A DNA stretch of 64,000 nucleotides from Mucilaginibacter agri (GCF_009928685.1 NZ_WWEO01000033.1:1-64000), one strand, 5' to 3'. Counted from the first letter of the stretch, positions 27,343 through 35,553 are shown. Notes: generated from the sequence alone by a model not told the origin. A program made the numbers and translations.

Positions 27343-28841
27343 GCGAAAAACCCGTGTAAATACCAGTGCTGCTGGTTAGATGCGCTATAGTGCCCCGAGC
27401 GGAAAAGCCAGTAGCGCCGTCCCGCTTCATCTTCGGCGATGTAATAATCCCGGTGCTCACCTGGTTCGAGCCACCATTCCCGTTCGATACGCTCGGGCCC
27501 GTCGGCCGCAACGACAATATGCTGCTCGCCCCTCCAGATAAACATCCTCGGTGGGTAATCGGGTGTCAGCGCCATGGCTTCAATAGGTTCCGGACGGTCC
27601 AGCAGCTGCATGGGGCGGGGTTTGTCCGTTCGCCATTCGCTTGCAGGTGCCTTTTTAAGATCTGTATCCCGTTTCGGCGTCCGTTCCGGCCAGTAATGTT
27701 CACCGGGTAGGTAACGATGGATATGGACAGCGCCGATCCGGCCGGCGAGCCGGTCCAGTAGTTCTGCCACTTCTTCATTATCCGTTCCGCCTTTCGCGGA
27801 CCACAGCTCACTTTGCTTATCAGTAGTGGCTTCCGTTTTAAGGGCATCCAAAACAAATAATTCAATCCCCAGTCCGGGCGCAATGGTGTCCAATTTGCTG
27901 AAAAACAATTTGAACAGGTGTTCTTTCCGGTTACTGGCGTGGTTGGTGCCTATAGTGATGTTGCCATTTTTTCCGTCCATCCGGTACCAGGTCAGCATGG
28001 CGGACCTTACGCCCAATCCCTCACCGTAAAGTCGCTTGCCTAATTTTTCAAGGAGCCTATGCAGCGCGATCTCAATCACCGGACGCGTGGAGATGGGTTC
28101 CAGACATTCCAGGCGTTCGCTATAGGGCAGGGGTTCTTTGATGGGAAATAGATACTCGACTTCCTGGCCCAGGGCTTGCTGTAAACGCAGCACCATGTTC
28201 TTGCCAAATCGCCGGCGCAGCACAGCGTTGGGCATATAGATAAAGCTACTGATCTGGTGCAGGCCCAGGTTTTGCAATTTGAGTAAAATATCGATAGGTA
28301 AACGTAGGGCAGAAGGGGGTAGGGGCATGAGCGCATTCCGGTGCGTACCTTCGGGCACGATCAACCCCGAGCTTGCGCAGCGCGCCATACCCCAGGCAGC
28401 GCCGATGGTATCGGCGATGGCCATGCGAACATCATATCCTGCCGTTTTCAAGCGGGAAGCGATCTCCCGCAAATAAGCTGGCTCACCGCCTTTCAAATGC
28501 GTACAGCCGGTGATATCCAGCAGCAATCCGTCCGGCGGGTCAAGCTGTACCAGTGGCGTATAGCGCAGGCACCATTCCGCAAGGCCGGTCAGGAGCTTGA
28601 GGTTGCGGCCGGGTTTACCATCAAAGACTAACAGGTCCGGTGCGATAACCCGCGCATCAGCTACCGTCATGCCTTCGGTTACTCCGAATTGATACGCTTC
28701 TTCATTGAGCGCAGTAACGAGCATGCGTCCATGGTCCGGTTCAGCGAACACATAGGCTTTCCCTTTCAGCCCAGGCTGGCGGATCGCCTTCTGGTCTGTG
28801 AGCAGATGCCGAAACCATATGGATGCAAAACGTTTAGGCAT
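27339..28841 (-). CDS. imuB: Y-family polymerase-like protein ImuB
   Basis: A 500-residue DinB-like protein of the ImuB branch. The N-terminus (FASIWFRHLLTDQKA) lacks the Asp of the first catalytic motif found in active Y-family polymerases (typically VDMDCFFA), so it is expected to be catalytically inactive and to act as a scaffold. GMTVADARVIAPDLLVFDG and the palm and little-finger regions follow. Near residue 405 RPMQLLDRPEPIEA looks like the clamp-binding and linker segment, then a C-terminal domain contacts DnaE2 and ImuA. The gene overlaps both neighbours, forming the imuA-imuB-dnaE2 operon. Confidence 0.92.
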   Translation of the reverse strand: MPKRFASIWFRHLLTDQKAIRQPGLKGKAYVFAEPDHGRMLVTALNEEAYQFGVTEGMTVADARVIAPDLLVFDGKPGRNLKLLTGLAEWCLRYTPLVQLDPPDGLLLDITGCTHLKGGEPAYLREIASRLKTAGYDVRMAIADTIGAAWGMARCASSGLIVPEGTHRNALMPLPPSALRLPIDILLKLQNLGLHQISSFIYMPNAVLRRRFGKNMVLRLQQALGQEVEYLFPIKEPLPYSERLECLEPISTRPVIEIALHRLLEKLGKRLYGEGLGVRSAMLTWYRMDGKNGNITIGTNHASNRKEHLFKLFFSKLDTIAPGLGIELFVLDALKTEATTDKQSELWSAKGGTDNEEVAELLDRLAGRIGAVHIHRYLPGEHYWPERTPKRDTDLKKAPASEWRTDKPRPMQLLDRPEPIEAMALTPDYPPRMFIWRGEQHIVVAADGPERIEREWWLEPGEHRDYYIAEDEAGRRYWLFRSGHYSASNQQHWYLHGFFA

Positions 28842-29559
28842 AACGGCGGGATGGTTGGATCGTTTGCGGTATGATAACTGTTTGAAAACTTTGTTTTTTC
28901 CATTCTACAGTCCAGCTGCCTGGCTTGCCGTTCCTGACTTTTAAGAGTTCGACCTGCCAGCGAGGGTGACCCACGCCGGGCATGCCGGTCCTTAGCTGGC
29001 TGCGCACGGTTCTGATTTGCCAACGCGTCATACAAGCCGTCGTATTCGCTTTTTTTACATCTTTTCGCAGGATAAAGCCGGTAACCTGGCTTTTTTCTAC
29101 GGCTAACTGCAAGCGCTGGGATTCCGTAAAGTTTAGGGATTGCGTTTCACAAATTAATGCGGCCACACCTTCACATTTGAGCGCTTCCTCGGTCACCCAA
29201 AGCAAATCTTTTTGCAAGGGCACATCCACAAAAATGACGCGGTCCGGATCAACCCCGAAGAGTTTCAGGGCGGGAGGGTATATGCGGCGAGTATAGCTGA
29301 CCCAAAGGCAGGCGCCACCATTGTTCAATAGTTTTTGAACCAGGCCGACTATAAAACCACCGCTTGCGGCCGTATCTTCCGGACTGCTGCTGATGAATTC
29401 ATGGATCGCCCCGGTAGGGAACACGCTGCCGGGGAATGCTGCGGCGATTGGGCCGAGACCCAGGTTATGGCCCGCGCCCGGAAGGGGCGGCCGGAAACCT
29501 TCCCAGCGCAGCATATCCTGCCGAAGTTTGCTGATTAGTTGTTCTTTGCTTGGAGCCAT
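28834..29559 (-). CDS. imuA: RecA-like mutagenesis protein ImuA
   Basis: A 241-residue RecA/SulA-like protein. Key features are LGPIAAAFPGSVFPTGAIHE at about 34-53, a RecA-like core with GGFIVGLVQKLLNNGGACLW in which the Walker A motif is degenerate, and a C-terminal QLRTGMPGVGHPRWQVELLK motif typical of ImuA. I chose ATG 29559 (MAPSKEQLISKLR); the frame extends to 29724 but the added residues come from the overlapping upstream gene. ImuA partners with ImuB and DnaE2 in lesion bypass. Its 3' end overlaps imuB by eight bases. Confidence 0.9.
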   Translation of the reverse strand: MAPSKEQLISKLRQDMLRWEGFRPPLPGAGHNLGLGPIAAAFPGSVFPTGAIHEFISSSPEDTAASGGFIVGLVQKLLNNGGACLWVSYTRRIYPPALKLFGVDPDRVIFVDVPLQKDLLWVTEEALKCEGVAALICETQSLNFTESQRLQLAVEKSQVTGFILRKDVKKANTTACMTRWQIRTVRSQLRTGMPGVGHPRWQVELLKVRNGKPGSWTVEWKKQSFQTVIIPQTIQPSRRYA

Positions 29560-29569
29560 GCTATGATAG

Positions 29570-29866
29570 TTAAAAATCGAAAACCATTTGATCCGAATTC
29601 CAGTTGCGGCTGTCATGATACTGCCGGATAGCCTGGGCAATGACGTTGACTTCGGGAGGTGTAAAAACTTCGTCCTCGCTGAAACCGATGAGATCGTCCG
29701 GCAACATCTGTTCCTCCTCCACATTCACAAAAACGATGGCGCAATCGCGGAATGTCCTGACCTGGTAGCGCATAAAACCTGCCATATCGGCGAGCGGATC
29801 CAATTGTTCGACAGAAAACGTCACCGGCCGTGCGCCAAGTTCGATTTGTAAATTAAAGGGTACCAT
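29570..29866 (-). CDS. Small protein (98 aa), first gene of imu operon
   Basis: The product starts VPFNLQIELGARPVTFSVEQ and has acidic LPDDLIGFSEDEVFTPPEVN and a C-terminal WNSDQMVFDF. No enzyme motif is seen. It is co-directional with imuA at a 10-base gap and directly follows the operator/-7 box at 29888-29913, so it is the first cistron of the mutagenesis operon. Its function is unknown; position suggests an accessory or regulatory part of the mutasome. Confidence 0.7.
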   Translation of the reverse strand: MVPFNLQIELGARPVTFSVEQLDPLADMAGFMRYQVRTFRDCAIVFVNVEEEQMLPDDLIGFSEDEVFTPPEVNVIAQAIRQYHDSRNWNSDQMVFDF

Positions 29867-29887
29867 GTTTGATCAGTTTGGGGACTA

Positions 29888-29913
29888 CAAAGTTATGCTA
29901 ATATTTTTAGCAT
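29888..29913 (-). promoter_or_regulatory. Operator-like palindrome and -7 box, imu operon
   Basis: Read on the minus strand, TGCTAAAAATATTAGCA (29912-29896) is a perfect six-base inverted repeat with a five-base spacer, extendable to seven bases on each arm. It is followed at once by TAACTTTG (29895-29888), a perfect TAnnTTTG -7 box. The intergenic region also serves the divergent small gene/alkB pair, so one site could control both directions. The matching site in front of the SRAP operon supports a common damage-response regulator. Confidence 0.68.
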
Positions 29914-29955
29914 TTTCACTATCGTTTTTACAATTTTTTGTTCACATTTGTTTTC

Positions 29956-30216
29956 ATGAGAAGTAAGTTGTTTCAAGAAAGACCCGAAACCGCGAGGACT
30001 GACTCCGAAAGGTGGGTGCGTATTTTCCCGGACAAAGGGGAAGGTTATGTCTTGTATGATGCGTTGGAGGAACGTATGCTGGGAAGGATTCTGGTTGACC
30101 AAAATGATAACTGGATATACGACGGCACTTTGCTCACTTTAGAAGAGCAGGAAGATCTTGCAGCTTTTATTACAGGCTCCCGCAAAGAAATGGATGATTT
30201 AATCCTGGGTTTATAA
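29956..30216 (+). CDS. Small hypothetical protein (86 aa) upstream of alkB
   Basis: An acidic protein (RWVRIFPDKGEGYVLYDALE, RILVDQNDNWIYDGTLLTLE) that appears to be a small beta-rich fold with a C-terminal helix (KEMDDLILGL). No family name is certain. ATG 29956 is chosen over the upstream TTG at 29938. It lies nine bases before alkB and is divergent from the imu operon, so it likely belongs to the same damage regulon. Confidence 0.65.
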   Translation: MRSKLFQERPETARTDSERWVRIFPDKGEGYVLYDALEERMLGRILVDQNDNWIYDGTLLTLEEQEDLAAFITGSRKEMDDLILGL

Positions 30217-30225
30217 AAAGACGAG

Positions 30226-30837
30226 ATGGTAGAACAATTATGTTTTTTTCCGGAGGCCGGCCAAAGTAAGGGTCTACCTGATGAATTTTTAAAATACAGT
30301 CCCGGACTGTTTAGCCAGGCTGAAGGAGATCATTTTTTAAACACGTTTATCGGTACCGCTCCCTGGAAACAAACAGTACAAAAAATGTATGACAAGGAGT
30401 TACTGACGCCACGCCTGACAGCCTGGTATGGTGATTTGGGGACGGATTACTCCCAGCCCGGCAGGATATCCCATCCAACTCCCTGGACGCCGGAACTGCT
30501 GGCCATTAAAGCTAAAATAGAACCATTGGCCGGTGTTGAATTTAACAGCGTTTTGCTGAATTATTACCGGGATGGCAATGATTCCGTCGCCTGGCATAGC
30601 GATAAGGAAAGTATCCTGGGAAAACACCCCGTTATTGCTTCGGTTACGTTCGGACAAGTGCGCAGTTTTGATATCCGCCGTAAGGCCGACCACAATGAAA
30701 AATATTCGGTTCGTTTGGAGCACGGGTCGTTTTTATTGATGAAGAGCGGCTTGCAAGAACATTGGGAGCATCGTATCGCAAAATCGGTCAAGCCAATGAA
30801 GCCAAGGGTTAATTTGACTTTTCGGGTTGTGATGTAA
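30226..30837 (+). CDS. alkB: Alpha-ketoglutarate-dependent DNA dioxygenase AlkB-like
   Basis: A 203-residue Fe(II)/2-oxoglutarate dioxygenase. Iron ligands are His124 and Asp126 (VAWHSDKE) and a histidine near 179-182 (LQEHWEHR). The 2-oxoglutarate-binding arginines lie in PRVNLTFR (194-200). The substrate-lid motif PRLTAWYGD is at 62-70. It reverses N-alkyl lesions such as 1-methyladenine and 3-methylcytosine by oxidative demethylation. The sequence is closer to the ALKBH2/3-like bacterial branch than to E. coli AlkB (my reading of the motifs). It is co-transcribed with the preceding small gene. Confidence 0.9.
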   Translation: MVEQLCFFPEAGQSKGLPDEFLKYSPGLFSQAEGDHFLNTFIGTAPWKQTVQKMYDKELLTPRLTAWYGDLGTDYSQPGRISHPTPWTPELLAIKAKIEPLAGVEFNSVLLNYYRDGNDSVAWHSDKESILGKHPVIASVTFGQVRSFDIRRKADHNEKYSVRLEHGSFLLMKSGLQEHWEHRIAKSVKPMKPRVNLTFRVVM

Positions 30838-30959
30838 AATTCGAAAAGACCCTTGCTACCGCCATCGCATACTTTCGCTTTTACCTAACCGATCGATGAG
30901 TGCAGTCTCCGTCGAAAATAGTGTTATGTCTATAACCTTATCGGCTACGTCAACGTTGA

Positions 30960-31208
30960 TCAGGTCATTGAAGTTAATACCTTAGCAATAGCCTCAATTA
31001 ATGAGTTAGTTATAGGAGGGATTTGAGAAGCGATTGGGCTTTCTTTTAAAAGTGCACGATAATTTCCTTCTTCATCTTGTTCGAATTGAATGATCTGATC
31101 CTGAACATCTACGCTGATCCTGTAGAAATAGCCAAAACGTTGTACGATTCCCTTAAACTCAAACCGCTCTTCTTCGAAATTTACCGGGATATAAATGACG
31201 TTGTCCAT
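30960..31208 (-). CDS. Small hypothetical protein (82 aa)
   Basis: The product begins MDNVIYIPVNFEEERFEFKG and appears as a beta-sheet fold closed by a C-terminal helix (SLIEAIAKVLTSMT). The content resembles small uncharacterised proteins common in Sphingobacteriaceae accessory regions. ATG 31208 is preferred over 31217. It is isolated, 66 bases upstream (on its strand) of the YdaT-like gene. Confidence 0.55.
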   Translation of the reverse strand: MDNVIYIPVNFEEERFEFKGIVQRFGYFYRISVDVQDQIIQFEQDEEGNYRALLKESPIASQIPPITNSLIEAIAKVLTSMT

Positions 31209-31274
31209 GCAGCTCAAATATATATAAATGTAAATTCAAGTAGCAGTCAAAAGAAATTTCCGAAACGTTAACGG

Positions 31275-31484
31275 TCAAACACTCTTCGTGTTTTCCTGAA
31301 TGGCTGGTACTTCATCCGGATGATGCTCAAAATGAACTCGTGCCTGTTTCAGGCCGATAGCGATAGCCTCTCCTTCATTACGGGTTGTCTTCAAAACTTC
31401 ATTGGCGATTTCCACCGCTTTATCACGAAGATATTTTGGTTGGTTCTTATATGATGGCGGATAATCGCCGTTATACCAAGGCAT
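31275..31484 (-). CDS. YdaT-like small stress protein (69 aa)
   Basis: The sequence MPWYNGDYPPSYKNQPKYLR, then KAVEIANEVLK and GEAIAIGLKQARVHFEHH, follows the pattern of the N-terminal part of Bacillus YdaT, a general-stress protein, and related short proteins (MPW..DYP.S.KN.P). Two helices carry the conserved Ala/Ile positions. The biochemical role is unknown. It opens the stress cluster that continues to 42 kb. The following 478 bases (31485-31962) contain only a kinase remnant and a promoter repeat. Confidence 0.65.
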   Translation of the reverse strand: MPWYNGDYPPSYKNQPKYLRDKAVEIANEVLKTTRNEGEAIAIGLKQARVHFEHHPDEVPAIQENTKSV

Positions 31485-31641
31485 AATTCCTCCTTTTTTA
31501 CGAATAAAAGTTATAATTCACGTAAGCTTTTCATTACTGAACCAGCAATAATTCCGCCAAAGGTGTACCATGCTAGGGTCAATATTTGGGTCTTTCCGCT
31601 TCGGGTAATGGGTGCATCGCTGAGGCCCGTGGGCTTATTAG

Positions 31642-31785
31642 CGCGCAGAATACTCCGGAAAACATTACTCAGGTTTAGGGCTTGGACTTTACATCTGTGA
31701 GATCGTTAGAACCCACGGCGGCGAAATTGGGGTAGATAGCCAGTTAGGAATCGGGAGTACCTTTTGGTTTAGACAGCCCTTATAA
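31642..31785 (+). pseudogene. C-terminal remnant of a sensor histidine kinase
   Basis: The frame encodes [20 protein letters not shown] followed by [18 protein letters not shown] and a stop at 31783-31785. This is the G2 box and final strands of a HATPase_c domain. No start codon or upstream kinase sequence remains and a stop lies just before, so only the last 45 codons survive. It marks a deletion point within the stress cluster. Confidence 0.75.
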
Positions 31786-31915
31786 TTCTATTTAATATGG
31801 ATGTATGTTAAAATAATATTTAAAACAAAAAACTGGCCTGTAAAAAGTACTATAATTTGTAGAAATTTTAGTTAACCGCATATTCATCGGAAACAGCAAA
31901 ATGGTAAGGTATTTG

Positions 31916-31952
31916 TTTAAGTGATCAACATCACGAATATTAATCACTTAAA
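31916..31952 (+). promoter_or_regulatory. Inverted repeat upstream of lmo0937-family gene
   Basis: TTTAAGTGAT (31916-31925) and ATCACTTAAA (31943-31952) are exact reverse complements 17 bases apart, ending ten bases before the ATG at 31963. It could be an operator or a 5' hairpin controlling translation of the following membrane peptide. Confidence 0.5.
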
Positions 31953-31962
31953 CATATTTACC

Positions 31963-32118
31963 ATGAGATCAATTTTGTACATCATTGCCGTTATCCTGAT
32001 TATTGGATGGTTATTAGGCGCTTTTGTTTATTCAGTAGGCGGGTTAATTCATATTTTATTAGTACTAGCCATTATTTCCTTAGTCTTCGGATTTTTAAGA
32101 AGAGATACGGTAGTTTAA
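31963..32118 (+). CDS. lmo0937-family small membrane protein (51 aa)
   Basis: A 51-residue peptide with two transmembrane helices, MRSILYIIAVILIIGWLLGA and IHILLVLAIISLVFGFL, separated by FVYSVGG and ending in a basic tail. This is the lmo0937 family, short membrane proteins often induced by stress in Bacteroidetes and Firmicutes. ATG 31963 is preferred because the frame upstream covers the inverted repeat. A near-perfect terminator follows, so it is expressed alone. Confidence 0.8.
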   Translation: MRSILYIIAVILIIGWLLGAFVYSVGGLIHILLVLAIISLVFGFLRRDTVV

Positions 32119-32128
32119 TAGTAAATAG

Positions 32129-32173
32129 ATAAAATGAAGAAAGCCGCTATCATAGCGGCTTTCTTCATTTTAT
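32129..32173. terminator. 20-bp perfect bidirectional terminator
   Basis: ATAAAATGAAGAAAGCCGCT (32129-32148) pairs without mismatch with the stretch 32154-32173 around the loop ATCAT. The A-rich and T-rich ends make it a classical bidirectional terminator after the lmo0937-family gene. Confidence 0.85.
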
Positions 32174-32366
32174 CGTAACCTACAACTCTACAAAACGACT
32201 TGGTCCGGTTGCTTAATCTACATTAATAAGGGGGAATAAACTTTATCGACAATAATCATAGTCGATGCTGGATTATCTCAAGACTGATCCAACTGAGCTA
32301 GATTACCTTTGGGAAGTTGATTTAAGTTTTTACTTTAGAAAACAATTGTAATGCAACAGGAGGAAG

Positions 32367-33098
32367 CTAAGATTTTAAATAATGTTTCAAAAGATTCAAA
32401 TTATTTAGCGCGTCGCCTGCGGTGTTATTAAAGTAACAATACACCATCTTGTCTTCTTGCAACCATTCCCTGATATACGTTGCATACTCATAAAGCAACT
32501 CCTCCGAGTAGCTTCCTTTGTAATTGCCCTCCGGTCCGTGAAAACGAAGGTAAATTATTTCGTCAGAGGTTACTTCCATAGGTGACGGCGCTTTGGGCAT
32601 ATCCTGAATGACCATAGCAACTTGAAAACTGTTTAGTAACTCGTACACCTTATCGTTATACCAGGAGTTGTGGCGAAACTCAACTGCCACGATCCAATCG
32701 CTGGTACTTAATAATTGCAATAGCTCTTCCAGCTGCCCGAGCGCACCAATTTGTAGGCTGGGTGGAAATTGTACTAAAAGGCAGCCTCTTTTTTCGGCGG
32801 GGATATTGATAACATGCAAAAACCTGATCACCTCCTCAGCTTTAAAAATGAGGTTTTTTTGATGCGTGATCTCCTTCCAAAGCTTAAAAGTAAAACGAAA
32901 ATTTAAAGGTACATCAGCAGCCCATTTGCTCACAGTTTTAGCCAGCGGCAATTTATAAAAGGAACTATTAACCTCCAGGCTGTTTAAATGGTGCGCATAA
33001 AAGGCGAGCCGTGATTTCTCCGCATGCTCCGGAGGAAAAACCCTTTTAGGCATGGAAATTTTGATTCCACTTGTACCACCGTAAAATTGTCCAGGCAT
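32367..33098 (-). CDS. DUF72 domain protein
   Basis: A 243-residue TIM-barrel-like protein of the DUF72 (YecE) family. Typical motifs are FYGGTSGIK at the start, LNSLEVNSSFYKLP, then FRFTFKLWKEITHQK, LLVQFPPS, WIVAVEFRHNSWYND and YLRFHGPEGNYKGSYS. The molecular function of the family is unknown. A second, more distant DUF72 gene is at 39896-40786. The gene is followed downstream (on its strand) by the terminator region and preceded by the truncated Rieske gene. Confidence 0.85.
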   Translation of the reverse strand: MPGQFYGGTSGIKISMPKRVFPPEHAEKSRLAFYAHHLNSLEVNSSFYKLPLAKTVSKWAADVPLNFRFTFKLWKEITHQKNLIFKAEEVIRFLHVINIPAEKRGCLLVQFPPSLQIGALGQLEELLQLLSTSDWIVAVEFRHNSWYNDKVYELLNSFQVAMVIQDMPKAPSPMEVTSDEIIYLRFHGPEGNYKGSYSEELLYEYATYIREWLQEDKMVYCYFNNTAGDALNNLNLLKHYLKS

Positions 33099-33120
33099 AT
33101 CAGGGCTTTTTTAACGTGAA

Positions 33121-33660
33121 CTAGTGCTGCGGATCGGTATTTTCGATCTTCGCCAGATTGCGTGTTGCGGGACCGGTTAACACTTTTCCGTCGATGTCAA
33201 ACCGCGCGCCATGACAGGGGCAATCCCAACTCTTTTCCTCGCTGTTCCATCCGACAATGCAGCCCGCATGCGTGCAAACTGGGCTTAAGGCATGGATCGT
33301 TCCTGCATCATCACGATAAGCAGCAATTTTCTTCCCGTCTACCTCGACTACCTTTCCAGCACCGGGCTTTAACCGTTTCAGCGAATCGCTTTCATGTATA
33401 CCAAACCGGTCGGCTATGAAATGATAAGCCACATCTGCATTCTCTTTCACTAATTCACTGAAACTATCTAACGGTTTAACGCGTGATGGACGGAACAGAT
33501 CTTTATATTTATTCCTGACACCCAGCACCGCATCACTGAGGATCTTACCGGCAATACTACCTAACATCATACCGTTTCCATTATAACCGGTTGCACAGTA
33601 AATGCCCTCTGCCGCCATCGGCATTTGTCCGATGTAAGGCAAGCCATCCACCGGTACATT
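33121..33660 (-). pseudogene. Truncated FAD-dependent oxidoreductase with Rieske domain
   Basis: Only the last 175 or so codons of a roughly 500-residue enzyme remain. They contain the end of the FAD domain (VDGLPYIGQMP, GIYCATGYNGNGMMLGSIAG) and the complete C-terminal Rieske domain with Cys-His ligands in CTHAGCIVGWN and CPCHGARFD. The FAD-binding N-terminus is missing: the frame runs directly into the DUF1003 gene in another reading frame. A GTG at 33651 could start a short product, but it would lack the flavin-binding core. The deletion end is near 33655-33670. Confidence 0.8.
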
Positions 33661-34097
33661 GCTTTCAGATCGGTATCGCTCTTCATCTCCTCCAGTTCCT
33701 TATTATCAATAGCCGTATTGAGCCCAAGTTTTTGATGGATCTCATGTACTAGCGTCAATAGCCGGGTAACCTCTTCTTCCGCACGGACATTAACTTCAAA
33801 TTCCACATCACGCTGAATGCTTTCTATCTTTCCCTGTCGGTTCTGGTTGATCAGCACGGTGACCGATAAGATAATGGCGAAAATGGAGACGCCCATTTCC
33901 AATAATGGAAAAGGGAAAGGATCAAAATGATGGACGTTCGGCAAGAGGTTCCATCCAATCCAAACGCTAAAGAAAAAGACACATGCAGCGAGAAACCTGC
34001 CGCTGCCCAAAAAGGCGATCAGTTTGACGGTTACCTTATCCACGGGCGTTTTAGTAAAGTCCAGTTCTGATTTGAGAGGTTTCGCTTGCTTTGTCAT
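33567..34097 (-). CDS. DUF1003 membrane protein with truncated, foreign C-terminus
   Basis: The first 148 residues are a DUF1003 protein: SELDFTKTPVDKVTVKLIAF, two transmembrane helices (about 27-47 and 62-83 with PFPLLEMGVSIFAIILSVTV), and the coiled segment FEVNVRAEEEVTRLLTLVHE. After DTDLKAMYR the frame continues into the flavin enzyme gene out of phase (about 27 unrelated residues) and stops at 33567. Only the final residues of the native protein are lost, so it may still fold. Function of DUF1003 is unknown; members often sit with stress genes. Confidence 0.65.
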   Translation of the reverse strand: MTKQAKPLKSELDFTKTPVDKVTVKLIAFLGSGRFLAACVFFFSVWIGWNLLPNVHHFDPFPFPLLEMGVSIFAIILSVTVLINQNRQGKIESIQRDVEFEVNVRAEEEVTRLLTLVHEIHQKLGLNTAIDNKELEEMKSDTDLKAMYRWMACLTSDKCRWRQRAFTVQPVIMETV

Positions 34098-34147
34098 AAT
34101 TCTCTTATAATTGCAGTAAATTAACTAATTATTAAACCCAATACCCC

Positions 34148-34318
34148 ATGTTCAAGTTTTTGACCCGGCTGATTCTTTTTGTCAGCCCGCTATGTTGCCA
34201 GGCACAATCCAATCACGCCCCAGCAGCAATGACCCGGGCACTGTTGAATTATGGGAGAAGCAAAAAAGCGTACGACCCTCAATGGGATGCCTCGCAAGAA
34301 AGCACAGCGCCGCAATGA
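34148..34318 (+). CDS. Possible small secreted peptide (56 aa)
   Basis: A frame from ATG 34148 to TGA 34318 starts MFKFLTRLILFVSPLCCQAQ, a plausible signal peptide ending at AQ-S, followed by SNHAPAAMTRALLNYGRSKK and a short polar tail. It is divergent from the DUF1003 gene. The signal sequence and clean frame argue for a gene; the small size and lack of homologue argue for caution. The rest of the interval to 34534 holds nothing recognisable. Confidence 0.35.
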   Translation: MFKFLTRLILFVSPLCCQAQSNHAPAAMTRALLNYGRSKKAYDPQWDASQESTAPQ

Positions 34319-34534
34319 CTTTTAACTTTCTGCTTTCGCAGAACTTATGAGGGTATCATTAAAAAAAAGTAGAACTATGCTCACCGAATTGGTAATTATG
34401 GACAAGTTTTTGAAAATTGTTGATTTTACCTTATCAAGAGGAGCTTGAACAATAGGTCGAAAGAAAGGATATTTAATTACTACAACAATGTGGTGCGATC
34501 AAGCAATAACTATTTGTCGGCGCTTGTCAGTCAA

Positions 34535-34843
34535 TTAGTTTGCTTCATTGCTGAAGACTGAAATCAGGAGGATCATGGACGAAGAAAATTGGAATCGAAT
34601 GTATTCCAAATCAGGCTGCTTCATGTTTTTTACGGCCTGTAGTTCCATTTGCAATAATTGAATTTTAGTAGCTTTTTTGCGCTGGGCTTTGAATTTACTG
34701 GTAACGACCATTGGTTCGACGGGCAATGCATGCTCGACAGCTTCTTCCACGTATTCAATGATTTTATCTATACTTTCACTTTGCTGTATTTTGCTTTTTA
34801 AAGTTGCCAGTTTCTGAATCAATATTTGCTGCTTGGCGATCAT
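34535..34843 (-). CDS. Small helical protein (102 aa), paralogue of 39221-39574
   Basis: A soluble, mostly helical protein: LIQKLATLKSKIQQSESIDK, IIEYVEEAVEHALPVEPMVV, then a basic segment and a hydrophobic C-terminal helix (FSSSMILLISVFS). The product of 39221-39574 shows the same layout (QQLYVLKNKVQHSADRNEII, IEQAIEIATPVAPLFV, QVSASLIMFMLVFVS), so both belong to one family. The last helix could insert in the membrane. The function is unknown. The 314 bases that follow to 35157 contain no gene. Confidence 0.6.
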   Translation of the reverse strand: MIAKQQILIQKLATLKSKIQQSESIDKIIEYVEEAVEHALPVEPMVVTSKFKAQRKKATKIQLLQMELQAVKNMKQPDLEYIRFQFSSSMILLISVFSNEAN

Positions 34844-35157
34844 CTCAATAGTTCAATTGTTAGGACTGAATTTAAAGTTTAGCGCTCGAATTATGCAAAA
34901 TACGATACCCGGTATTTTAACGGTAATTTGGCGCCCATCTTAGGCAACTGTATCTTAATAGCAATCTTACCTTCCTAAATCAGCCCCCTGGAAAATCATG
35001 GATGATTCGTTGCTAAAGGTTTTACATTGCGATTTGAGGATTGATGTATCATTGCCAAACTTTCTGGGTATATTTTAGTTTTTATGATTTAAAATATGTA
35101 GTAACATGCAGTTCTATTTATAAATTGATTTGAAAATCCAAAAAGATAACCTGACCA

Positions 35158-35553
35158 GTGCATATTCAAAAAACATTATTGTATATCGATGACAGCCAAA
35201 TTGATCATGATATATTAGAATTCAGGCAGCGCGCATATCGGCTTTTCGATCATGTAGATCACTATCTTGATGGGCGGTCTGCAATTAAATTTTTGACTGA
35301 ACATAGGTGTAACCCGAGTATGCTGCCTGATGTCATATTTGTCGACTTGTATATGAAGGGTTACGACGGCTGGCATTTCCTGGATGATTATAGTCGTTTA
35401 GCTCCTTATCTTATCAAACACATGAATGTGTATATCATATCGTCATCGGTAGATAAGAACGATATAGCTAACGCCGCAAAGTACAAGTTTGTTCATGGAT
35501 ACCTGACGAAACCCGTAATATTGGACGGCATTAGTAAATTTGATTTTTACTAA
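35158..35553 (+). CDS. Single-domain response regulator
   Basis: A 131-residue CheY-like receiver. The acidic pair Asp11/Asp12 (LLYIDDSQID), the phosphoacceptor Asp63 (VIFVDLYMKGYDG), Ser95-Ser97 (YIISSSVD) and Lys118 (YLTKPV) are all present. There is no output domain. The start is GTG 35158; no ATG is available before the first strand. No intact histidine kinase is next to it, but a kinase remnant survives 3.4 kb upstream at 31642-31785. The family of receivers with this YDGWHFLDD pattern often interacts with hybrid kinases. Confidence 0.85.
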   Translation: MHIQKTLLYIDDSQIDHDILEFRQRAYRLFDHVDHYLDGRSAIKFLTEHRCNPSMLPDVIFVDLYMKGYDGWHFLDDYSRLAPYLIKHMNVYIISSSVDKNDIANAAKYKFVHGYLTKPVILDGISKFDFY

